DNA of 64,000 nucleotides from Chloromonas sp. AAM2 (GCA_004335635.1 QAXH01004600.1:55115-119114); one strand, 5' to 3'. Shown: positions 47,094 through 63,868, numbered from the stretch's first letter. Program-made: numbers and translations. Notes: generated by a model not told the origin, from the letters alone.

Positions 47094-49758
47094 ATGCCGA
47101 GCCTTGCGGGCAATGCATGGACGAGCAGGCAAACGGCGCACTCACAGGTAAATGCCCTCAAGGGTTTCTCTAGGGTTTTGGTAACTGGGACAACAGCAGC
47201 CTCCAGCATTCAGGCATTCATCTGGTTCTCTGAGTTCCAGTCCGTTACTGTGATCCAGCGGACCCTGGGCTCATGTGCCGCATGCACGTCATGGTCCGTC
47301 ATAAGCAGGGTGTGACACGGCCAGCCATTGCATGCATGTGCTTTTGACTCATTGCACAGGCTGGCCGGGCCGGAGGCAGAGTGCTGTCCACATTGAATAG
47401 AGGGCGCACAGGGCGTGTGCGGCTCACAGTGCAGGCACTGAGCATCGACAGGCGCACACACTTGGAGCTGGCATGGAGGAGGCAACAGGTGGGCAGTACG
47501 GTTTGCCTAAACAAAGGTGCACATGCAATCTCAACTGCACTGTCAACTTATGATTGCGCATGCAACCTTGATTGCACCATGCGCTCTGTAGTCTGATCAG
47601 CTTTTGCCATCCTACTCTTCATTCCATACCAAGCTGGTCTGCCGCACAATGCCACTGACATTCAACAATCTGACGATTCACACAGGAGCGTGAGGATCGC
47701 ATCACCCAGACCGACTTGTCCCGTGGATCAAATGGCTCCGTACTGCATGGTAAGCAATGCACAAGCTGTCAGCAATCATCAGTGCATTATGCATGCGGCC
47801 ATGCATTGGAATGACATCTGAAAGTGAAAATATTCAGGCTGTTGGAGATGCTGTCATAGAGCACTTGCGAGCACACATTCAGATGCATCCGCCCATGCCA
47901 GTCATGTGGTGGGATTCATGATTAGAATGCAATGCGCATGCATGTGCACATGCAGTTGACGATCTGGCGCACCTGGAGGTTTTGTTGGAGAAGGCAGGCA
48001 GCAACATGGTCATCCTAATGCTGACATCCAGGGTAAGCGCACAGACATGCAACAGCCAGTGGAAGAGGAAGTCGCATGTACTTCAAGCCAGAACGGGGTC
48101 ATACAGGGCCGTTGCCAGGAATACATACATAAGAAAAGGCCTGTTTGGAATGTGTTCAACGTAATTCACTGTTGAGCTCAACTCGGTACATACATCTCGC
48201 CCGCTTTGGCCCGGTATGAGAAATGATTGAATGATGACGACGGAAGGGAGGAGGGTTCTAGATGGAACGGATTACTGAGACAGCTTGGCAATGAAACACC
48301 TTCAAACCAGGAAACAGAGGCAGGCAGGGCAGCAGAGGGCTTAAGATGAGTGCATGTTTTCCCGCAGTCCGCAGGTGCACAATGCAGGGCATGTCCGTCT
48401 GAGGTCTCATCCACTTCTCCGTTCCAATCTTACAACCAATGTCCACAATCTGCTTTGCCCGTCATTGTCATGCAGACGTGTGGTGTATGCAAGGATGCCT
48501 CAAAGCAGTTCCAGTCCATGTGCACGGATGCAGCCGCTGCCAAGGCTCGCGTCATCTTCCTACAAGCAGACATACACAACGACTATGATAACTATTCAGG
48601 TGTGGGGCAACGGGGTGGGGTTGAGCGTCACCAACCTATTTGCCAGCCTTAACCGGGTTGGGCCAGTGACTGAGTGACCGAGTGAGTGAGTGCCTTTTTA
48701 GATCGGGATTGTCCTACAAGTGGAACAGAAGATGGCTCAAGGCATGAATACAATATTGTCACTACTACTGGCATTGCACTGCCTCACATATGCTGTGTGA
48801 TTTGCGTTGTGGACTTGGACTGCTGTGGCCAAGGCCCAGCCACTGTGACAGGCGTGGGTTATAGGCAGAGCTGACATGCACTTGTCACGTGTTGTGCCTC
48901 GCAGACGTGGCCCGGTGGCACAAGGTCAAGGCGGTGCCCACGTTCCTGTTCAGTGAGTACGATCGCTGCTGACTGTTCACATTGACAGCTTGGAACCCTT
49001 GTGTGCAGCGCATCCACACTATCACAGCATTGCTCAAAGGACGCAGTTGCACCTACTGTAGCATTCAGACGAAGAGTCGAGATGGCCTGCATTGTAATAA
49101 TTGCTCTTGTCTTATGCACAGTCACTGCGGACGTTCCACCTAGTTCACCATTCAGATCGAAGGAGTTGACTTGGCCGTTGCACGTACTGCAACACACACG
49201 AGGCGTTCAGACGACTTGCAACTTAACAGTTTCACCAGACTGAACATCATCGGAATCGCAAACAGGCTTAGGGATGTACCGTTTCATGTTGCATGTGTTG
49301 GCGCACTGCAGTTGACGAGGGTGCGGTGGTGAGGCGCCTCTCCCTGCGGGACGTGCGCCGCCTGTCAGGCACAACAGACTGGGTGAGTAGGTCACTGTTG
49401 GCAGCCTGTTGAACAGGCTGACGCCTGAACGGTGAGTGCAAAATAGGTTTACCACTGGCAGCAGTGCCACTATAAGGGCAGCCCATGAGTGTGGGACAGG
49501 CACGTTGCCGTTCTGCTGCCATGTGATGATCATTGCTCGATGTGCAGCACTGGTGTAGAAGCACTTGTGCAGCGGTTATGTGATCTGAATATGTGCTTCA
49601 AAACCGCATGTGCTCAAGGAGTATCTGCAAGTGCTGATGTTGGTACCTTATTGAATGATATGCTTCAGATTCAGAGCGCCTTGGCCGATGACATGCGACG
49701 CCTGCAAAGCGTTTTTACTGAGGTGCTGTTCAAGCGAGCGCCCAGCTCACGCCAGTGA
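47094..49758 (+). CDS. Plastid-targeted thioredoxin-fold protein with CGVC motif
   Basis: Exons: 47094-47147, 47360-47488, 47686-47749, 47956-48032, 48476-48599, 48905-48952, 49312 to about 49386, and a terminal exon from about 49559 to the TGA at 49756-49758; about 256 residues. The first seven are well supported by phase. The last junction needs a GTAGGT donor and a GTGTAG acceptor and is less sure. Residues 1-60 are Arg/Ser/Ala-rich and lack acidic residues until THLE, like a chloroplast transit peptide. The thioredoxin fold is seen as the strand NMVILMLTS, the active site TCGVCKDASKQF (Cys110 and Cys113), strand ARVIFLQADI, and KAVPTFLF with the cis-proline. The dipeptide Gly-Val between the cysteines differs from the canonical Gly-Pro. 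A helical C-terminal extension (LLNDMLQIQSALADDMRRLQ) is not part of the standard fold. Likely a redox-active stromal protein; partner unknown. Confidence 0.7.
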
Positions 49759-50389
49759 GAGGTACCGGTGAGCAGTGCCCCCTCCCGTGTTGGCTTGGAG
49801 GCACGTGCCAGGCAGTGCTGGGCCTGCGCGTGGCTGCTCTAGACTGTGGATAGCAAGACATGTCCACTGTGCGCCAACATGTGCAAAGGCTGGGCAGGAG
49901 ATGGCAGTGTGCAGGCGGCGTGCAGGCAGCAAGCACGCTGCAGGACGATGAACTCAACACCTTGCAATGGATGTGCACATGGTTGGAACCCAGCAGCGGC
50001 TGACTGGTAAGCGAGTAACCGTCCAGTTTGCCTAGTGCTTGACACTGACGCTAAAGGCCTCAAGTAGCAATTCAGTGTCAGGAGCTAGTGCTTCTGGGCA
50101 ATGTTAATCGCTTGGCAAGGTTATTGGCTGGAGCTTGAGTAGCGCTGCAAGTGCAGGTGTTCCAACCACGTAACGCACATTCGCACTGTCGGGTGCTGTG
50201 CCAGCAGTCTTGGACGGCTGGTGAAGCTAGTGCAAACGTTGAGATTTGCACCTCTGGCAAACTCAACTCGCTGAGCCAACTGCACTCTTAAGAGGGCATG
50301 AGAGGCTGCTTGAGTGAGGGCACCTGCTGCATCGCCAGGGCAGTTGTTCTGTGTTTGTTACCTGTTGCCATGTGGTGACTGGGGGTGGG

Positions 50390-50500
50390 TGTGCTGCATG
50401 AGAGCGGGTACTTGCTGCATGAGGGTGGGTACCTGCTGCATGAGGGGGGGGGGGGAACTGCGGGTACCTGCTGCATGAAGGGGGGGTACCTGCTGGGTAA
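50390..50500 (+). repeat. G-rich minisatellite, about four units
   Basis: Units of GGGTACCTGCTGCATGAGGG type, with a run of 13 G near 50443 and seven G near 50480. It could form G-quadruplex on the plus strand. Confidence 0.8.
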
Positions 50501-51732
50501 CCAGGGCCACCGGCACATGCTACATTGTTCATTTCGTTGTGACGACCGATTTATGTATCAACGTGTTTGCTCCAGAGCATTCATCCATGAGCGACGCATC
50601 GCCATGCACGGGCTTCGGATTGTCTCTTATGAGTGGCGAGCGCTGTGACAGCCCCTGTGCCCTGTGCACATATGCTTGTATTCAAAGCATACGCTTGCCA
50701 ACCTCGGTAGGCATTTACATGATAAACGTTGTTTGTTTGTTGTGTTGTCAACCTTAACCGGTTCTGATTGTTGCAGCCGCAAGCAGCCTGCAAGCAGCAC
50801 GCCATGCGTGGGTTCATCTGGCCTTTCTGAGTGCAACAGGAGTGCAGATGGTCTGTATGTTACCAAAACAAAGCTGCGTTCGTTTGCTTTTCAAGTTTGA
50901 CTGTTGTTTTGTTGACAGGGACAGTTCTGGTTCATTTAATGTTAGTTGGCGAGTGTTTATTGATAAACCGGATTCTATCTGGTCATGGCTGCTGTGCATG
51001 GCCATGTTCGGGTCTTGGCCCTTGTTTTCCTGTTGCAGTCTTGTGTGCTGTATTTCAGTAAACATGTAACCTGACCAGCGTTTGTTGGTACATGCGCACG
51101 CACCGCAATGGCACCGCCAGTGGCTACAGACAACGCACATACTCGCCCTTGGACAGCCCACTGTAAACCCCTGGAATTTCTCCCAAAGGCACACGTCACG
51201 TGGCTTCTGTTCTGGCAGCCAGCAGGACATCGATATCAACACCATCATGACATTAGGGATTGGGCGTCTATTAAGAAGCAGAATCAAGCAGAGCTACTAG
51301 CAATAGTCGATGGCCAAACGAATGAATATCACTAGTGATCATCTCTGTTGAATGTGCGTGCTTGTTTGAATACCTGCTCGAGTCAAGGCTGCTGCCATCG
51401 GCGCCCATCTGTCCAGACATCAAGGAGCTCTCAAAGGGCTGTTCAGTCACAATGGTTTTAAGTGCCCTGGTCAGAGTACAGTGATTGTAAGGCCTTGTAA
51501 GAGCTTGCCTGGTAGTTCAGTTTGCAGTCTGTAACTTCGAAACGTGACCACAGTGGAAAGCACAAATTAGTGGTGATTTGATCGGTTAGACATCAGCCAC
51601 TACTGAAGAGCAATTATCCTCACAAGTCCAGTCAACCACACTGGCAGCCACACGTGGATCTTGCCAGTCAGGGCTTAAAGTCAGGTGACTGCTGCATTCT
51701 TGGGTTGCATGCAACGTGCTTTGACAGCGGCA

Positions 51733-51845
51733 GCTGGTGTTGCGAGGCACTTATGCTTTCTTTTCTCTTTTCAGTATCCAGCCTCGTCTTGCATGGCTTG
51801 CTTGCGTTAGTGCTCAGAGCATGTGCGCCCCCCTGACGTAATTGA
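51733..51845 (-). repeat. Dispersed repeat family B, copy 2
   Basis: Reverse complement of the 37088-37202 copy, with shared GTATCCAGCCTCGTCTTGCA and GCCCCCCTGACGTAAT. Confidence 0.8.
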
Positions 51846-52735
51846 TATACGTAGGCACTGTTCTGAAAGTCAACCAGTTCATGGAGGCACCGAGGTCTCA
51901 CTAGGCACAACATCCTTCAGGCCAAGAGCGCCATACAACTCCCAGGAGGTCCCATGTACACCCCACTCATGGTTGCATGTGTACGCACCATGCAACACAT
52001 TGAAAAATTCGTGGTGTGGAGGGTTTGGCTGCCTTCTAAGCGGCATAAAACTCCCAGCACCACCAAGCCACCTGACTGCAACACAGGCATTACATACATG
52101 CGGGAGTACACCAGTGCATCTGGTTGTATGCAGCAATCCCTGCCACACTACTGCTTGCTGAACACGAACAACCAGCTCCCGGCTGGCGGGTAGCTCGTCG
52201 GATTGTGTTCCCGAGCTAGTCATGCAAAGAAAGAATGGGTAATAGTGCAGCTGTCGATCAGCAGCGCTGGCACTGACAGGCATCAAGATCGCCACAAGTA
52301 CGGCCATAAGGGAATCTCTCTAATCAAGGGCTAGCAGGCATGACTTATATGTACCACTAATGTGAATGGCATGAGCCGCCAATGGAAATGACGCACCACC
52401 GCTACCACCGTCCAAATCGAACTGTGTTCAATGGTTTGGAACCAAGCTGCAAAGACAAGGACATGAAGGCAGCCGTCAAGCTTAGCGCCCCAAAGAAAGG
52501 GCTGATTCATCGGCTGTCATTGGCTGTTTCCGTTTCTGGCCATTGGTGCTGCACGCAGCCACTCTGTTCTGTCTACTGCCAATCAGTCTGTTATGAATTT
52601 TTCTTTGTTGTGTTCAAAACATGTAATGTACATGTAATTTGAATCAAGGCATATTTGCTTTCCCAGTCTACTCTGATGGTAGCCAGGACAAAGCATACAT
52701 GAAATATCTGCCAGTGTCTGGAGCAGTACATTCGT

Positions 52736-53820
52736 TCACGGCGTTGCAAGGTCACAAGACGAGACTGAGCGGCTCATTTCTTGCCTCCCGGGCGGGTTTC
52801 GGAGCACCACTGCCCACGTGAAAGCCGCACCACAACAGCTCCACAGCAGCATGGGCCCAATCAGGAAGAGGGTCGCCAGTGGGCCGATCACCTAGAGGCG
52901 GCAACACGCTGAAGATGGGAGGAGGGGCATGGCGGCCAAGCCATTCACTAGCCACGCAGCACCTTCTTTACTGAGTCATCCGACCTCTTCTCGGCTCCCA
53001 TGCTCCCATGTGCATGTCCGTGTCCATGTCCTTGTCCGTCAGAATGACGTCAGAGTGGGGTGTGGCTTTGTCCAACCGGGCCTATTCCGCCCATGTGCAC
53101 CATCACGTGATCGCACGTCCATTAGAGCGCATGGTATAGGAAACAGTGGAAGTCTGATGCCAGGAATGCCCATGTGCGTTCAAATGTGGCAGGAGCTATG
53201 CAGTTGGACATTGCCGGTGACTTTCCAGTTGCGATGCACGATCGGTACTACAGACGACTTGCGATGGCATACCAAGGGATGCTTGAATTTGATGTCGTGG
53301 TTGAACGTGCCAAGAGGGGTGGCGAGGAGACTGGGTTTAGCTTGCTGCAAGATGACCACTGTGTATGGCAGAAGTAAGCATGCTAAGGACACCTACCAGA
53401 GAAAAGACGTAGAACACCGCCAATTCGACCGTTACCAGCACACACGCACACGCCATGGCCCATTGCGGAAGGCGGGCGCGCAGCAGCAGCGGGCCCCAGG
53501 CCAGGGCAAGCAGCAGCATGAGCAGGTACAGGGACAAGGGAAGGGCCTGCACCATGGCACCTGTGGCGGTGATAGAAATTGCGTAGAGGTTGGGCAGCTT
53601 GTCTTGCGCAGTCAGGACCACAAGGTATGATCAAGTATAATTGGCAGAAAGGGACAGGCGATCTGGAAGACGCACATCTAGCCATCCGTGCTGCGTACTA
53701 AGGCACAACAAGCTCAGCCACAACAGCAAGCGCAGCAGGCCATGGAACAACAGGGACTGGAGCCCCACCAGATTGAGGCAGAGCAAGCGCTGAACGACCC
53801 GGCGAACTACGTGCAGGGTT
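52736..53820 (-). CDS. Multi-pass membrane protein of unknown family (5' part uncertain)
   Basis: Two C-terminal exons are well supported: one ending at 53397 with donor GTAGGT (reaching up to 53560 or 53620) and the last, 52891-52736, joined in phase 0 and ending LATP then TGA. The first carries hydrophobic stretches SLYLLMLLLALAWGPLLL and ACACVLVTVELAVFYVFSLV; the second has IGPLATLFLIGPMLLW and CGAAFTWAVVL. An upstream minus-strand frame at about 53700-53820 is also strongly hydrophobic (SLLFHGLLRLLLWLSLLCL) and probably belongs to the same gene, but its junction is not resolved. At least four to five membrane helices are expected, with a short basic C-terminal tail (RNPPGRQEMSRS). I do not recognise the family. 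On the opposite strand the 53700-53820 segment reads as a Gln-rich frame ending at TGA, which is an alternative reading. Confidence 0.5.
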
Positions 53821-54017
53821 GAGACGAAGGATGCAATCAGACACTAACATGACAGTTGACTGTAGTAGAGACGATTAATGAATCCTTCGTTTTGATGTAC
53901 CCTCATTGATGTACCCTCATTGTGGATGCAATCAGACGGATGCATTTTGTGGATGCAATCAGACAGATATGTTGAGACATGACATTTGAGAGACAATGAA
54001 CATTGAACCATATGCGT

Positions 54018-54155
54018 GTTTTCAGGCCCCTTTTGGGTCTAACGAGGTTTGCGGTCAGAAAAGCACCTCGAGGGGTTGGCCACCATCATTACTATCCAGG
54101 TGCGTCGCAATCCCCTTCACTTGTAGGTTGGACGGGTTGGAATCCCTCCCCTCTT
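54018..54155 (+). repeat. Dispersed repeat family A, longest copy 5
   Basis: The best-defined copy: begins TTTTCAGGCCCCTTTTGGG, with GTCTAACGAGG, CACCATCATTACTATCCAGG, CGCAATCCCCTTCACTTG and GGGTTGGAATCCCTCCC. The last block resembles a tRNA-gene B box (GGTTCGAATCC with one change), which would suit a SINE, but no A box is seen. Confidence 0.75.
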
Positions 54156-54576
54156 GTGAATGGTCAACTTCAGCACTAGCATGATCATTGTCAGCGGACA
54201 AAGGATAGGCAACCGGGAAATCTATCAGGCGCAGTAAGAGGCATTGATCATGATTGATAGCAATATGGGGACATGACTGATTGCCAATATGAGGAGGGGT
54301 TGCTTGACTGGCGTTGGGGGTGGACATGGGCCAGCGTTCTTGACTCAGCATCAAAAGTTGCCGGTGAAGGAGTGACAAGGGCAAGTTTGCAGTAACTAGG
54401 TCTGGTCCTGGCATGACCTTTGGCATGAGTTCTTGTGCCAGTATTAATAGATCCGCTGCAGAATCCGCTACAAGCCAGCGATCTTCATGGAGTAGACAAG
54501 GGAAACGGGCAATCTTGCTGTGGCAGTCAATGGTGCTGTGGCAAGGTGTTTGCCATATGATGTTTGCCCTTGGCAT
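54055..54576 (-). other. 174-codon open frame next to repeats, possible transposon remnant
   Basis: A long uninterrupted frame whose C-terminal end lies inside repeat copy 5. It has a helical stretch (ADLLILAQELMPKV) and no membrane segment. The ATG is at 54576 if counted with the first Met. Its overlap with repeat DNA and position between a family A copy and a MITE-like element suggest it belongs to a mobile element or is chance. No domain is recognised. Confidence 0.2.
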
Positions 54577-54588
54577 AAAAAGGAGGCG

Positions 54589-54734
54589 TTTGTCAGTTCT
54601 GGGACAATTTTTGAGAGCCTGAGACTGACATGGTTGAGGTGTGAAAACAGGTGGTGAGTCTGTGGTGTGTGGATATTGTAAGACCAGTGAGCGTCTCAGT
54701 GTCTACAAGAAATCGTCAGTTGTCCCAGAAGTGG
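54589..54734. mobile_element. MITE-like foldback element, about 145 bp
   Basis: Left end TTTGTCAGTTCTGGGACAAT at 54589 and inverted right end CAGTTGTCCCAGAAGTGG at 54717-54734. Same family as the element at 45882, with more divergent ends. Confidence 0.6.
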
Positions 54735-54807
54735 TTTTATGCGTCGTGCGCGGTATCAAAACAGGATCCGCTACAGGCCAGCGTGCTGCATCACACGTGG
54801 GTGACCA

Positions 54808-54915
54808 TGCAGCTTCACTCACCTCCTTGTCCCAACACCATCCAGCTTCACTCACCCGCATGTCCCCACACCATGCACCTTCACCCACCTCCATGTCCCC
54901 ACACCATCCAGCTGG
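54808..54915 (+). repeat. 33-bp minisatellite, three copies
   Basis: The unit CAGCTTCACTCACC...TGTCCC(C/A)ACACCAT(C/G) is repeated three times with few changes. The 33-bp period is a multiple of three, so a His/Pro-rich frame runs through it, but no gene context supports coding. Confidence 0.85.
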
Positions 54916-56351
54916 CCACGGCCACGCACCCAAGGAGAACCGTCCATGCAACTTGAATGGCCGGCACCTGAGCACGACAATGGCGCATCATGACAGTCCC
55001 CGCCATGCACGTGATGCCTTGCTGCATGCATGGACTTGTGAACCTGAGGATCGGAGAATCCTTGATCATCTGTCGCTAGAAGTACTCATGTGGGTGTTAT
55101 TGCAGCGTCTGTTGTGGCAGTCATGGCTGCATGTGTACGCATGCAGCCACATGCACGGGCTAGCTGTCGGCATTCCGCTGACAAGAGCCCTGCTCCTGAA
55201 ATCAACTGCTGTGTGCCTTATCCAAATGCGCCTATGGGCAGTTGGTGGTTGGATTACTGGGTGGTGTGCGTGAGCTGCCAATGCATGTGACCCACAGGCG
55301 GTGTCCACGGCGGTTTCTTCAGTTTGTGGTAGCATCTTTTACTGTCCTCTGCAGCGACAGCAAAGGTGGTAACACGAGCCCATGTGCAGACGGGCATCAT
55401 GGAGTGAGGCAGGTGCTGTGCAGTGAGCGGTGGGTGCGTCGACGCGTGCATGTGCCATTCACTTGGCGATAATAGTCAGGGATCGCTCTAAGGGATGCTT
55501 GTGTGAATACAAGAACACACACCTGTAAGAATAGCAGCATTCATGAAGTAGCTGGCCTGCAAGATAGTGACGGAAAGGTGCAATGCAAATGGAACTTCCT
55601 GTTCAGCTCTTGGTGTGGTTGAACGGCATGCTCACCGACTGGGTAGCCCAGCAGAATGGGCAAGCACATGGTAGACTAAGGCCTGCATTGCCTGAAATTG
55701 TCGTGCAGCTTTCATGCCCTCTGTTGCTGGTGTGGTTGCGTTTGCATGGACTCAACAGACATGACGGTAGTAGTACCATGTGCTCTAGTGCGTCATCACA
55801 GAGCTCAACTATTTGATGTAAGCCTGATGCTAGAGAGTTGCCCTTACCAGCAAAGGCATGGAGACAGCCACGCCAATCTCCCATCCAACAGTGGGGTGCA
55901 GCATGGTGTAACTTTTGATTGACTTGCAGGCGGAATTGATAATTGACTTGAAGCATATGGACTATGAATGGCCCCATTTACTATTGGGCAATGACATGTT
56001 CAAAAACAACTGGCTTGAGATAATGTGTGTACATGTGTGTAAATCATGTGTGTAAATCATTGTGACATGTTGGCAGCTGTAGTTTGACAGGTTGGCTGGA
56101 TGCGACAGCTTTCAATATGACGTGAGCCTATTCAGGCACATCAGGGTCGTCGCTTTTTGTGCCGTTTCCTGGCGGCCAAGTTACACGATTTACATCAGAC
56201 GCGAGGCCAGCGAGACGGGCCTGCTTTGCTGGGCGGCATCGGCCTCCCAATTTAACTTTTAAATCCACGTTTTGCACGGCCATCGTCCCGTCCTCACATT
56301 AGCACCCGGATTTTTTTTTCGCGCCAGTGTCACCAGCTTGGCGCAGGCGCA
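54916..56351. other. Region upstream of the prolyl-tRNA synthetase gene
   Basis: About 1.4 kb without a supported exon. A small tandem repeat GTGTGTAAATCAT lies near 56035-56060. A T-run and CGCGCC lie just before the ATG at 56352, where the promoter is expected. Confidence 0.4.
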
Positions 56352-62650
<6,299 letters not shown>

Positions 62651-62893
62651 CGGTCATTTCTAGCAAGTCTTGTGCCTCAAGACTCAGTGTAGTGCCACGG
62701 TGGCAATTGAGTCTATTGTACGGGTCGCCTGCAGCCTGGTGTGTGGACGCACATGCGTTTTTAGCTTGACAGTAAGGCAATGTTTGAGAATGCTATGAAG
62801 TGTTGCCGAGATTTTGAACTCTTGGTGCGTATCTCCTCGGCCAGTACAGGTGCACTTGCATTGTGCTACCTGATTATGGGTGTTTGAATGTCA

Positions 62894-62898
62894 TGTAA
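62894..62898 (+). terminator. Possible poly(A) signal TGTAA (ProRS)
   Basis: TGTAA about 245 bases after the ProRS stop, within a plausible 3' untranslated length. Weak on its own. Confidence 0.3.
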
Positions 62899-63064
62899 CC
62901 GCGATGCAGAATCCTCAGATGTGGACAACAACCTTTTGAAAAACAACCCTCTTTGTCAGGTCATGAATTGGTTTCTATGGGTTCAGGCATCACTGGCCTG
63001 ATAGTCACAACCACATGACACCCGTCAGTTGGTTTCTATGAACCTAGAGTCACTGGCCTCAGAA

Positions 63065-63069
63065 TTACA
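63065..63069 (-). terminator. Possible poly(A) signal TGTAA (MurL-like gene)
   Basis: TGTAA on the minus strand, about 10 bases after the stop of the MurL-like gene. That is unusually close, so a further signal may be the one used. Confidence 0.2.
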
Positions 63070-63078
63070 ACTAAGCAA

Positions 63079-63669
63079 CTAGGCACCCGTAAGCTTGTAC
63101 CAGCTGGGGTACAGTGTGGGAACGACAAACTGTCCAGCGTCCGCCAGCTCAGTGTCATGCTGAATCTTCTCCCACTCCGCATACCCTTGCTCCCTGATCA
63201 GTTCTGCTTGCTTTGCAAGCATCATTGGCAGGGCTGTGCCAGCCTTCTGGTGGCGTTGGCTGGCCAGGTACATGGCTGCAAGCACCTCCCCAGGTGTGCC
63301 CACACACTCCAAAGGCTTGTGGCCTGACAGTCCCATCAGCTGCTCAAAGATGTGCACATGCGATGGCAGATCATACACGTCGGCACAGCCATCCAGTGGC
63401 TCAACTAGCTGCACAGCGTTGTCAGGAAGCGAGTCAGCCGCTGTGCCTCTACTGTTGCCAATGCTCTTGTGCCAGACGGAGGGCAGTAGGACTTGCGGCT
63501 CCAGGAATGCCGCAAACATGCAGTACAGAAAAGCACACTTCTCGCATTTCCCACACCAGTTGTCGTCTGTGGCCCAGTTGCAAGAGATGATCAAGTGCAG
63601 GTACCTGCAAAGGGCAGGCTGCATTTGATACTCAATGATGCCCACCATTGTCATCACTCTGTACTCCAC
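63079..63669 (-). CDS. MurL-like protein (UDP-MurNAc-L-Ala-L-Glu epimerase family), C-terminal exon only
   Basis: One exon of 197 codons after a TGTCAG acceptor at 63670, ending LTGA then TAG; the rest lies beyond the right edge. It contains a paired-cysteine motif DDNWCGKCEKCAFLYCMFAAFLE (four motif and neighbouring Cys, likely metal or structural), then a region with LMGLSGHKPLECVGTPGEV. Both resemble the C-terminal part of bacterial MurL, which converts the L-Glu of UDP-MurNAc-L-Ala-L-Glu to D-Glu for peptidoglycan. This is from memory of the family pattern, not a search. Alternatives are another ATP-pyrophosphatase-like family with a CGKCxKC motif (as in QueC). If it is MurL, it would relate to cyanobacterial-derived plastid functions or to a horizontally acquired gene. 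Confidence 0.5.
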   Translation of the reverse strand: MEYRVMTMVGIIEYQMQPALCRYLHLIISCNWATDDNWCGKCEKCAFLYCMFAAFLEPQVLLPSVWHKSIGNSRGTAADSLPDNAVQLVEPLDGCADVYDLPSHVHIFEQLMGLSGHKPLECVGTPGEVLAAMYLASQRHQKAGTALPMMLAKQAELIREQGYAEWEKIQHDTELADAGQFVVPTLYPSWYKLTGA

Positions 63670-63847
63670 CTGACATGCACAAGGTCGTGAATTGAACATA
63701 CAGTGGTGAATTCAACATACAACATGGCCACACTCAGGATACCAACAGCTTCTTTAACAATTCTCTGACGATGAAATAACGTAAGTCGTCATTCATGAAC
63801 TAACAATTCTCAAGTCGTTGGTGACGAAACCATAAAAAAAAAAGAAG

Positions 63848-63868
63848 TTTGCCAGTTCTGGGACAGTT
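63848..63868 (+). repeat. MITE end motif at right edge
   Basis: GCCAGTTCTGGGACAGTT matches the foldback-element end. An AT dinucleotide run follows at 63938-63958 and a GGGAAGCCGTC block at 63971, suggesting a larger element cut by the window edge. It lies within the intron or upstream region of the MurL-like gene. Confidence 0.5.

Larger units (their letters stand above)
49759..52735. other. Gene-poor region of about 3 kb
   Basis: No supported coding exon was found. It contains a G-rich minisatellite (50390-50495), a copy of repeat family B (51733-51845) and unremarkable sequence. Short frames on both strands, including a 76-codon hydrophobic one near 50831, lack splice or composition support. 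Confidence 0.45.
62651..63078. other. Intergenic region between convergent genes
   Basis: About 430 bp between the ProRS stop and the MurL-like stop. It holds the ProRS 3' untranslated region. No coding sequence is seen. The phrase TTGGTTTCTATG(G/A)...CACTGGCCT is repeated at 62967 and 63030. Confidence 0.5.

Noticed and set aside
50831..51061. Hydrophobic 76-codon plus-strand frame
   Set aside because: Hydrophobicity comes from T-rich DNA. It has no signal for splicing and no continuation.
53174..53377. 67-codon plus-strand frame with protein-like composition
   Set aside because: It sits in the intron of the minus-strand membrane-protein gene and has no splice partners or recognised family. 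A transposon fragment is possible but unsupported.
55603..55977. 124-codon minus-strand frame upstream of ProRS
   Set aside because: Composition is like random sequence (many Cys, His, Ser), with no splice or homology support.
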